A stretch of 64,000 nucleotides of DNA. Origin: Alcaligenaceae bacterium SAGV5. GTDB taxonomy: Bacteria > Pseudomonadota > Gammaproteobacteria > Burkholderiales > Burkholderiaceae_B. A program made the translations under genes and the position numbers. The DNA lies in the NCBI GenBank assembly GCA_009360345.1, contig SPDP01000001.1, forward strand, positions 2,294,001-2,358,000. The letters are read 5' to 3'. Shown here in pieces: positions 15,761 to 24,104 of the stretch (the first letter of the stretch is position 1; each line of letters starts with the position of its first letter). The notes beneath the pieces were generated by a model. That model saw only the letters and a program-made list of their open reading frames with translations, was not told the origin of the DNA and searched no databases.

Positions 15761-16741
15761 CTACGGCCGCTCTTCGCTCGCCGTCGGCAATGGATCGGTG
15801 ACGCGTCGGGCGGTCGGCCAGGCACCCTGGTCTATCAGCAGGTTCAGTTCCTGTTCGACGATGTCGCGGACCCTGCGGATCGCTAGGGCTTCCGCTTCAC
15901 GGCGGCTGACGGCAAGATGCATCTTCCAGTTGACCAGGGCGGAAGAAAACGGAATCGCCACCAGGCGGCCAGCCTCCACGGCGTAGGTCCAGATCGACCC
16001 CTGGATGAAGAGCGTCATGCCCATGCCGTGCTCCACGAGGCTGCGCAGCGTATTCGTGCCATCGGTCTCGTAGACGATATGGGGACGGATGCCGCTGCGG
16101 GCCGCCAGGCTATCGACCAGCAGTCGAACAGGATGGGGCCGGAGAGGAAGGATCAGCGGGAGCCTGCCCAGATCCTCGATGGAACCGACCTCCGGTATTT
16201 TCCCGGCGAAATGGCTCATTGCCAGGGCGGGAGACGCGAACAGCAGCAAGGGTTGGACGAAGTATGGCCGCGTCGAGTAGCCGGGCCCCAGATCCGCGAT
16301 ATGGCTCATCGCGATGTCGGCCTCGCCGCGCATCAACCAACCATACACGTTCGAAGGCGTGCCTTCCAGGATCTCCAGGCTCACCAGCGGCAACTCGGCG
16401 CGGCAGCGCCTCAGCAGGGGCGGCGCGAGCAATCCACTGGTATGTCGCGGCAGGGCAATGCGCACCGGGCCGCTGGGGGTCTGCACGAACGACGACAGGT
16501 CTCGCTCCAGATCGTCCATTTCCGACACGAGCCGTTGCGCCCGCACGAGAAACGCCTGTCCGGCGGGTGTCAGCGCGACGCCGCGCGCGCGGCGCTCGAA
16601 GAGCTTTGCGCCCATGCGATGCTCGAGCCGCTGCACGCGCTTGCTCAGCGCCGACTGGGCAATGCACAAGTCCAGGGCCGCCTGCGAAAAACTGCCGTGG
16701 CGCGCCACCAGGACAAAGGCCTGCATGTCCTCGAAAATCAC
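15761..16741 (-). CDS. LysR-family transcriptional regulator
   Basis: 326 residues from a GTG at 16741. The winged HTH is MQAFVLVARHGSFSQAAL (residues 6-23) through LSKRVQRLEHRMGAKLF; the rest is the LysR effector-binding domain. Family members have about nine residues before the first conserved Phe, which fits the GTG start. It reads divergently from a Bug gene, with block S2 between them, and converges on the amidohydrolase. It probably activates that Bug gene and, through the S1 copy, the amidohydrolase. A seven-codon reading frame overlaps its start. Confidence 0.85.
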   Translation of the reverse strand: MIFEDMQAFVLVARHGSFSQAALDLCIAQSALSKRVQRLEHRMGAKLFERRARGVALTPAGQAFLVRAQRLVSEMDDLERDLSSFVQTPSGPVRIALPRHTSGLLAPPLLRRCRAELPLVSLEILEGTPSNVYGWLMRGEADIAMSHIADLGPGYSTRPYFVQPLLLFASPALAMSHFAGKIPEVGSIEDLGRLPLILPLRPHPVRLLVDSLAARSGIRPHIVYETDGTNTLRSLVEHGMGMTLFIQGSIWTYAVEAGRLVAIPFSSALVNWKMHLAVSRREAEALAIRRVRDIVEQELNLLIDQGAWPTARRVTDPLPTASEERP

Positions 16742-16761
16742 GTCCGCGCCCCCGGGTCCAT
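16738..16761 (-). other. Possible 7-codon leader ORF coupled to the LysR start
   Basis: GGAGG followed by 8 nt and ATG at 16761 opens a frame reading MDPGART, and its TGA (16740-16738) overlaps the LysR GTG as GTGA. The leader has a much better ribosome site than the LysR gene itself, so LysR translation may depend on it. A sequencing or natural frameshift joining the two frames is the alternative. Confidence 0.3.
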
Positions 16762-16861
16762 GTCGCGATCCTCCAGGAGGATATACCCGGTTCGACAATA
16801 GCGGAAGGATCCGTGTCCCAGGCGCCGGATCGCGGGGTGTCGCCGCGGCGCTTCCCTGCCC

Positions 16862-16933
16862 ACGTTTCTCGAATCGAGATGTTTGCCAACTCCGATTCGG
16901 GGTAGCTCGCCGCAGGCCTGGCTGTTTCAATAC
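16862..16933 (+). repeat. Duplicated noncoding block S2 (pair with 14561-14632)
   Basis: Partner of S1, 79% identical over 72 bp without gaps. It lies in the 215-nt divergent gap between lysR (start 16741) and the Bug gene (start 16957), which is the usual place for a LysR operator and activated promoter. Confidence 0.75.
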
Positions 16934-16956
16934 GGGCATGAACATCCGGAGGAAAC

Positions 16957-17946
16957 ATGGCAGCCTTGTTCGATCGTGTGCCGGGGGGACGTTTCGCGCA
17001 CTGCCTCGTTGCGATTCTGGCAACCTTCGCGGCGAGCCATGTTCTTGCACAAAGCAAGGTGAGCATCGTGGTGCCAGCCGAGGCTGGCACAGGCCCGGAC
17101 CTTATCGCACGCGTGATTTCGGGTGAACTGACGACACTGCTGCAGCAGCCTGTGATCGTCGAGAACAAGCCGGGGGCGGGCGGAAGCCTTGGCACGCTGG
17201 AAGTCATCCGGGCCAAGGCCGACGGCAACACATTGCTGATGGCGCCCATCGCGACGCTCGCGGTCACGCCGCTGCTTTACCCGTCCGCGAAGTACGATGT
17301 CGCCACGGACCTGGAAGCGGTGGGACTGGTCTCGGGCGGTCCGATGATGTTCGTTTCAACGCCGGCCACCGGCCTGAAGAGCCTCCAGGACGTGCTTGCG
17401 CTGGCCCGGACCTCGCCCGGGGAGATCACGATCAGCACGACCTCCCCCCGGGGCTCGTTGCCGCACTTGTCACTCGTGATACTGGGCATGCAAGCGGGCG
17501 TGAATTTCAGGCATGTCGTCCCGGCGACCAACAGCAGCCAGGCCGTTCAGATGCTGGTGGCCGGAGACGCGCAGGTGGCCGTTGGCTCCGTCTCGGCACT
17601 GTCGCCGCTGTTGAAGAGTGGGCGTCTTACCACGCTGGCGATGACAGGCGACGAGCCGCTTCCCGGAATGAAGGACATCCCGCTGGTCCGTGAAGCCGTG
17701 CCCGGATTTCCCTCGGTTCGCGGCTCCGTCTACGTGTTCGCGCCCAAGGGCACGCCTGCGGCGCGGCTGCTCAAATTGAACGAAGCGGTCAACGCCGCGC
17801 TGAAAACTCCGGCCGTGCTGCGAGGACTCGAATCGATCGCCAATCAGCCAGTCGGCGGCAGCATTGATCAGACACGCACCGAGTTCGTACGGGAACGGGC
17901 CATGTGGGTCGAGGCGGCCCGCAACGCCGACATGCAGCACAAATGA
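16957..17946 (+). CDS. TctC/Bug-family periplasmic solute receptor
   Basis: 329 residues. Signal peptide to about residue 31 (ASHVLAQ-SK), then KVSIVVPAEAGTGPDLIARV, ENKPGAGGSLGTLEVIRA near residue 70 and VYVFAPKGTPAARLLKLNEA near residue 255, all family-like. CGGAGGAA precedes the ATG. It is divergent from lysR and downstream of S2. It ends 4 nt before a converging ABC permease gene. It probably imports or senses the substrate of the amidohydrolase/Rieske block. Confidence 0.9.
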   Translation: MAALFDRVPGGRFAHCLVAILATFAASHVLAQSKVSIVVPAEAGTGPDLIARVISGELTTLLQQPVIVENKPGAGGSLGTLEVIRAKADGNTLLMAPIATLAVTPLLYPSAKYDVATDLEAVGLVSGGPMMFVSTPATGLKSLQDVLALARTSPGEITISTTSPRGSLPHLSLVILGMQAGVNFRHVVPATNSSQAVQMLVAGDAQVAVGSVSALSPLLKSGRLTTLAMTGDEPLPGMKDIPLVREAVPGFPSVRGSVYVFAPKGTPAARLLKLNEAVNAALKTPAVLRGLESIANQPVGGSIDQTRTEFVRERAMWVEAARNADMQHK

Positions 17947-17950
17947 CCGA

Positions 17951-18711
17951 TCAGGTCTTCATCTTGTAGCCGGTGCGGAAGATCCAGGTCACGATGCCCA
18001 GGCACGCGACCAGGAACACCAGGGTCATGCCCAGGCTGACCACGACGTTGACGTCGGACTGGCCGTAGAAGCTCCAGCGGAACCCGCTGATGAGGTAGAC
18101 CACGGGATTGGCCAGCGTGATCTTCTGCCAGATCGGCGGCAGCATGCTGATGGAGTAGAAGGCGCCGCCCAGGAAGGTCAGCGGCGTGACGACCATGAGC
18201 GGGATGATCTGCAGCTTCTGGAAATCGTCGGCCCACAGGCCGATGATGAAACCGAACAGGCTGAACGTGACGGCGGTCAGGACCAGGAAGCCCACCATCC
18301 AGACGGGATGCTCGATGTGATAGGGCACGAAGAGCCGCGCCGTGACCAGTATCAGCAGGCCCAGCATCATCGACTTGGTGGCCGCCGCCCCGACATAGCC
18401 GACCACCGCCTCGACGGGCGACACCGGCGCCGACAGCAGCTCGTAGATGGTCCCTGTCCATTTGGGCAGGTAAATGCCGAACGAGGCATTGGAAATGCTC
18501 TCGTTCAGCAGCGACATCATGATCAGGCCGGGAATGATGAACGCCCCGTAGCTGACGCCCCCGATCTCGCCCATGCGCGAGCCGATGGCCGTGCCGAACA
18601 CGATGAAATAGAGCGAGGTGGACAGCACCGGCGAGGCGATGCTCTGGGTCAGCGTGCGGAAGGTGCGCGCCATCTCGAACCGGTAGATCGCCCGGATCGC
18701 ATAGAAATTGA

Positions 18712-18715
<4 letters not shown>
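17951..18715 (-). CDS. ABC-2 type exporter permease (YadH-like)
   Basis: 254 residues with six predicted membrane segments and the ABC-2 signature region including [19 protein letters not shown] near residue 180. Typical of drug/polysaccharide exporters such as E. coli YadH. Its ATG overlaps the stop of the ATPase gene as ATGA, so the two subunits are translationally coupled. Substrate unknown. Confidence 0.88.
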
Positions 18716-19677
<962 letters not shown>

Positions 19678-19875
19678 GGCGTGATGAGCGCGCCGCGGGA
19701 GTATGGGAGGGGAACGGCGCGGTCCCGGCGGCGGAAGTCGAGTGTATAGGATAGGCATGGGCACGTCCTCAAGCCTGTTCCGCCAGCAGGGACATTTCCC
19801 GCAAGGGCCGACCCGGTATCATCCTATCTTCGCGGCCGGCAATCCGCCGGCCGCCGCACGACCGGAGCCTCCCCC

Positions 19876-21147
19876 ATGAACCATCCCCCGGAAAACGTCA
19901 GCATGGCGCTGTTCTGCGACTTCGAGAACGTGGCCCTGGGCGTGCGCGACGCCAAGTACGAGCGCTTCGACATCAAGCTGGTGCTCGAACGCCTGCTGCT
20001 CAAGGGCAGCATCGTGGTCAAGAAGGCCTACTGCGACTGGGACCGCTACAAGGGCTTCAAGGCCACCATGCACGAGGCGAACTTCGAGCTGATCGACATT
20101 CCCCACGTGCGCCAGTCCGGCAAGAACTCAGCCGACATCCGGATGGTGGTCGACGCGCTGGACCTCTGTTACACCAAGTCGCACGTCAACACCTTCGTCA
20201 TCATCAGCGGCGACTCCGACTTCTCGCCGCTGGTCTCCAAGCTGCGCGAGAACGCCAAGCAGGTCATCGGCCTGGGCGTCAAACAGTCCACCTCGGACCT
20301 GCTGATCGCCAACTGCGACGAATTCATCTTCTACGACGACCTGGTCCGCGAGACCCATCAGGCGGCCCGGCGCGAGCCCCGCGGCGCCCAGCCGGCCAAC
20401 CGCCGTCCGCACGACGAGGACAAGGCACGCCGGGACGAACTGGAATCCCGGCGCGAGAAAGGCATCGCGCTGGCGGTCGAGACCTTCGATGCGCTGGTGT
20501 CCGAACGCGGCGACACCGGCAAGATCTGGGCGTCGGTACTGAAGGAAGCCATCAAGCGGCGCCGCCCGGACTTCAACGAGTCCTATTACGGGTTCCGCGC
20601 TTTCGGCAACCTGCTGGAGGCGGCCCAGTCGCGCGGGCTGCTGGAATTCGGCCGCGACGATAAATCGGGCGCCTATGTCTATCGCGCCAGCAGCGACGCC
20701 GCGCCGGTCGAGCCGGCGGCGCCCAGGCCGGCGCCGCCGGCGGCGGTGCCGGCCGCCGAGCCCGTCGAAGCCCCCGCCGCCGAGGCGGCGGCCCCCAGGA
20801 CGGACAAGCGGCGCAACCCCCGCGGCGCGGGCAAGAGCGCCACGCGCCGGGAACGGCCCGCGGCCGAAGCGGCCGGGGACACGGCCCGGCAGGAATCGGC
20901 CCCCCCGCCCTTGCCTGCCGCCGAACCTGCTCCGCGCCCCAGGGCCGAGGCACGGCCGGCTCCTGCCGCCACGCAACCCGAGCCGGTCCCGCCGCCCGCC
21001 GCCGAAACGGCCGGATCGGGAACGGCCAAGGCCGCGGCCGGGAAGGCCGGAACACCGGCCAAGAAGGCCGCACGCAAGACCGCCAGCAAGACGACGGCCG
21101 CGCGTCCCCGCGCGCGCAAGACCGCCGCGAAGGCTCAGGAAGGCTGA
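19876..21147 (+). CDS. NYN-domain ribonuclease-like protein with OST-HTH/LOTUS domain and histone H1-like tail
   Basis: 423 residues in four parts. Residues 8-155 are a NYN/PIN-like domain (LabA/DUF88 type) with the acidic residues D15 (FCDFENVALG), D87 (NSADIRM) and D113/D115 (SGDSDFSPLV) expected for a metal-dependent RNase. Residues 196-271 look like an OST-HTH/LOTUS domain. Residues 275-385 are Pro/Ala/Glu-rich linker. The last 38 or so residues are Lys/Ala/Arg-rich with PAKKAARKT-type repeats, as in bacterial histone H1-like proteins. It stands alone and its 3' end overlaps the converging regulator gene by 13 bp. RNA cleavage is inferred from the fold, not shown. Confidence 0.82.
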   Translation: MNHPPENVSMALFCDFENVALGVRDAKYERFDIKLVLERLLLKGSIVVKKAYCDWDRYKGFKATMHEANFELIDIPHVRQSGKNSADIRMVVDALDLCYTKSHVNTFVIISGDSDFSPLVSKLRENAKQVIGLGVKQSTSDLLIANCDEFIFYDDLVRETHQAARREPRGAQPANRRPHDEDKARRDELESRREKGIALAVETFDALVSERGDTGKIWASVLKEAIKRRRPDFNESYYGFRAFGNLLEAAQSRGLLEFGRDDKSGAYVYRASSDAAPVEPAAPRPAPPAAVPAAEPVEAPAAEAAAPRTDKRRNPRGAGKSATRRERPAAEAAGDTARQESAPPPLPAAEPAPRPRAEARPAPAATQPEPVPPPAAETAGSGTAKAAAGKAGTPAKKAARKTASKTTAARPRARKTAAKAQEG

Positions 21148-22238
21148 CCAGCCGCGGGACGGCCGCCGAAGGCGCGCGCCAGCGTCAGCACCTCGCCGGT
21201 CGCCACCGGCTCATAGCCTGGCAGCGCCTCCAGGCGCCGCACGAAGCCCGGCGCCTTCAGGATGGCCAGCACGTCATCCAGCCGCCGGGCATCCAGCGCC
21301 GACTGCTCCACGGCGAAGAAATAGCGCTCGGTCACCAGCGGCACGAAATCCAGCCCGAAGCGCCGGGCGGCGGTCTCGATGCCGAATCCGACATCGGCCA
21401 TGCCGCTGGCGATGTAGGCGGCCACCGCCGCATGCGTGAACTCCGTGCTGTCAAAACCGTTGATCGCTTGTTGCGGCACCTGGTCGCGCGCCAGCATCAG
21501 CTCCAGCAACATGCGCGTGCCCGAGCCCGCCTGCCGGTTGACGAAGCGCACGCCCGGCCTTGCGAGGTCGGCCAGCGTCCCGATGCGCTTGGGATTGCCG
21601 GGCGCCACGCACAACCCCTGCACACGCAGCGCGAGCTGGACCAGCACGTGCTTGCGTGGATCCAGCCATTGCAGGTACTGGCGCACCGCGTCCGGCTCGA
21701 ACGAGCCGATGGGTACGTGGAAACCGGCGAGGTCGCACTCACCCCGCGCCAACGCGGCCACCGCCTCGGTACTGTTCCGGTAGCGCAATTCCACCGGCAT
21801 CTGGGCGGTGTTGATCCAATCCACCAAGGCCGCCACGGCGAAGCCATGGCTGGCGTACAGCCGCAACGGTGAACGGTCGGGCGCCACCGCCTTGCGGATC
21901 TCGGCCTCCAGCTCCGAGGCCAGGCTGTCCAGCGTGGGCGACAGGCGGGCGCGGATCCGGTCCTCGGCCAGCAGCAGTACCGTACCCAGATGACTGAGGC
22001 AAGTGCCCTTCCCTGGACGCTTCTCCAGAAGCGGCGTGCCGAACATCTGTTCGGCGCTGCGCAAGAGACCCCAGACGTGGCGATAGGACAGCCCTTCGAT
22101 ACGCCCTGCCGCCGCGATCGAGCCCGACTCGCGGATGCTGGCCAGGAGGCGCAGCAGCAGGGACGTATCCACCGTGGGAGAGGCTTCGGCCCCCGTCCCC
22201 TGGATGTGCCAACCGGGCTGGATCGCGATCTTGAACAT
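21135..22238 (-). CDS. ModE-like HTH regulator with periplasmic-binding-type ligand domain
   Basis: 367 residues. Residues 22-115 are a LysR/ModE-type winged helix (LLRLLASIRESGSIAAAGR, then SYRHVWGLLRSAEQMFG). Residues 130-350 form a PBP-like domain with LRLYASHGFAVAALVDW, VRFVNRQAGSGTRMLLE and IASGMADVGFGIETAAR, as in one-component regulators that sense small anions or cofactors. It is divergent from the formate dehydrogenase genes, with repeated GAACAT motifs in the 128-bp gap, so it very probably controls them. The ligand may be molybdate, tungstate or formate; none is shown. Confidence 0.8.
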   Translation of the reverse strand: MFKIAIQPGWHIQGTGAEASPTVDTSLLLRLLASIRESGSIAAAGRIEGLSYRHVWGLLRSAEQMFGTPLLEKRPGKGTCLSHLGTVLLLAEDRIRARLSPTLDSLASELEAEIRKAVAPDRSPLRLYASHGFAVAALVDWINTAQMPVELRYRNSTEAVAALARGECDLAGFHVPIGSFEPDAVRQYLQWLDPRKHVLVQLALRVQGLCVAPGNPKRIGTLADLARPGVRFVNRQAGSGTRMLLELMLARDQVPQQAINGFDSTEFTHAAVAAYIASGMADVGFGIETAARRFGLDFVPLVTERYFFAVEQSALDARRLDDVLAILKAPGFVRRLEALPGYEPVATGEVLTLARAFGGRPAAGQPS

Positions 22239-22311
22239 TTATGTAATCCTGAACATATTTTTCGCTGGAAGTTTCTTTGTTAGAGTGAGTTGCATCACGA
22301 GACATATGTTC
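22232..22311. promoter_or_regulatory. Three GAACAT motifs between the ModE-like regulator and fdh genes
   Basis: TGAACATTT at 22232-22240, TGAACATAT at 22250-22258 and, inverted, ATATGTTC at 22304-22311. The last two form an 8-bp inverted repeat, GAACATAT and ATATGTTC, 45 nt apart. The first overlaps the regulator start codon. This is AT-rich against a GC-rich background and a likely operator region for both divergent units. Confidence 0.5.
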
Positions 22312-22366
22312 TGAATTTCATATATTAGCCGTTTCCGCCCTTCGCGACGCACGGCACGGAACCCCC

Positions 22367-24103
22367 ATGGACCAGAAAGTCATTCCCATCGTCGCTGCGG
22401 CGCCCACGCGCGAACGCAAGCGCCAGCAGCCCAAGGGCCGGCGCGTCGATCCGGCCGCGCTGGCCGAGGTGCGCGCACTGCTGGGAGACGCGCCGCGCCG
22501 GCGTGACCTGCTGATCGAACACCTGCACCGCATCAACGACCGCTACGGCCAACTGGGCACCCGCCATCTGGCGGCGCTGGCCCAGGAGCTGCGCATGGCA
22601 CAGGCCGAGGTCTACGAAGTCGCCTCCTTCTATCATCACTTCGACGTGGTCCGGGACGACGGCCAGGCCGAATCCGGCACCGCGCCGCTGACCGTGCGGG
22701 TGTGCGGCAGCCTGTCCTGTGAGCTGGCGGGCGCCGGGCCGCTGCTGGAGCGCCTGCAGCGACTGCTGGGCGCCGGCGTGCGGGTGGTGCCCGCTCCGTG
22801 CCTGGGACGCTGCGAACAGGCTCCCGTGGCGATGGTGGGCCAGCGGCCCATCTCCTGTGCGACGCCGGAAGCGGTGCGCACGGCCGTCGAGGGCGGCGAC
22901 ACCCGCGACCTGCCCGGCGCCTACATCGACTACGCCGGCTACGTCGCGCAAGGCGGCTACCGCGTGCTGCGCGAATGCGCGTCCGGACAGCGCGACGTGG
23001 AGTCCGTGCTCAGGGCCATGGAAGACTCGGGCCTGCGCGGCCTGGGCGGCGCGGGCTTTCCGGCCGGCCGCAAGTGGCGCGCGGTGCGCGCCGAACCCGC
23101 GCCGCGGCTGATGGCGGTCAACGTGGACGAAGGCGAGCCCGGCACCTTCAAGGACCGCTACTATCTCGAGCGCGATCCCCATCGCCACCTGGAAGGACTG
23201 CTGATCGCGGCCTGGGCCGTCGAGGCGCAGGCCATCTACCTCTACCTGCGCGACGAATACCACGGCTGCCGTGCCATCCTGCAGGCCGAGCTGGACCGCC
23301 TGCGCGACGATCCGCCCGTTCCCGGCCTGCCCCGCATCGAATTGCGACGGGGAGCCGGCGCCTACATCTGCGGCGAGGAATCGGCCATGATCGAATCCAT
23401 CGAAGGCAAGCGCGGCATGCCCAGGCTGCGCCCGCCCTATGTCGCGCAGGTCGGCTTGTTCGGCCGCCCCACGCTCGAACACAACTTCGAGACCCTGCAC
23501 TGGGTGCGCGACATCCTGGAACGCGGCGGCGCCTGGTTCGCCTCGCAGGGCCGGCACGGCCGCAAGGGCCTGCGCTCGTTCTCGGTGTCGGGGCGCGTGC
23601 GCCAGCCCGGCGTCCACCTGGCGCCGGCCGGCATCACCATCCAGGAACTGATCGACGAATACTGCGGCGGCATGCAGGATGGCCACGATTTCTATGCCTA
23701 CCTGCCCGGCGGCGCATCCGGCGGCATCCTGCCGGCGTCGATGAACGACATCCCGCTGGATTTCGACACGCTGCAGCCCTATGGCTGCTTCATCGGCTCG
23801 GCGGCGGTCATGGTCCTGTCCCATCGCGACACCGCCGTGGGCGCGGCGCGCAACATGATGGGTTTCTTCAAGGACGAGTCCTGTGGCCAATGCACGCCCT
23901 GCCGCGTGGGCACGGCCAAGGCGCTGGAGCTGATACGCCAGCCCGAGTGGGACATCCCGCTGCTGGAGGAATTGTCCGCCGTCATGCGCGACGCCTCGAT
24001 ATGCGGACTGGGCCAGGCGGCCCCCAACCCCGTGGACTGCGTCATCAAGTACTTCCCCCAAGAACTGAGCCCGGGGTCATCGGGCCGCGCCACGGACAAT
24101 TGA
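22367..24103 (+). CDS. NAD-dependent formate dehydrogenase beta subunit (fused NuoE-NuoF type)
   Basis: 578 residues. The N-terminal part (about 30-180) is a NuoE-like [2Fe-2S] domain with C113, C118, C145 and C149. The remainder is NuoF-like: FMN site GLGGAGFPAGRKW at 225-237, NADH/FMN segment GAYICGEESAM near 342, and a [4Fe-4S] site SCGQCTPCRVG near 507 with a later Cys in ICGLGQ. FdsG and FdsB are separate in Cupriavidus; here they are fused as in the two-subunit Fdh1 of Methylorubrum. Passes electrons from the alpha subunit to NAD+. It is 1 nt upstream of the alpha gene. Confidence 0.92.
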   Translation: MDQKVIPIVAAAPTRERKRQQPKGRRVDPAALAEVRALLGDAPRRRDLLIEHLHRINDRYGQLGTRHLAALAQELRMAQAEVYEVASFYHHFDVVRDDGQAESGTAPLTVRVCGSLSCELAGAGPLLERLQRLLGAGVRVVPAPCLGRCEQAPVAMVGQRPISCATPEAVRTAVEGGDTRDLPGAYIDYAGYVAQGGYRVLRECASGQRDVESVLRAMEDSGLRGLGGAGFPAGRKWRAVRAEPAPRLMAVNVDEGEPGTFKDRYYLERDPHRHLEGLLIAAWAVEAQAIYLYLRDEYHGCRAILQAELDRLRDDPPVPGLPRIELRRGAGAYICGEESAMIESIEGKRGMPRLRPPYVAQVGLFGRPTLEHNFETLHWVRDILERGGAWFASQGRHGRKGLRSFSVSGRVRQPGVHLAPAGITIQELIDEYCGGMQDGHDFYAYLPGGASGGILPASMNDIPLDFDTLQPYGCFIGSAAVMVLSHRDTAVGAARNMMGFFKDESCGQCTPCRVGTAKALELIRQPEWDIPLLEELSAVMRDASICGLGQAAPNPVDCVIKYFPQELSPGSSGRATDN

Positions 24104-24104
24104 C

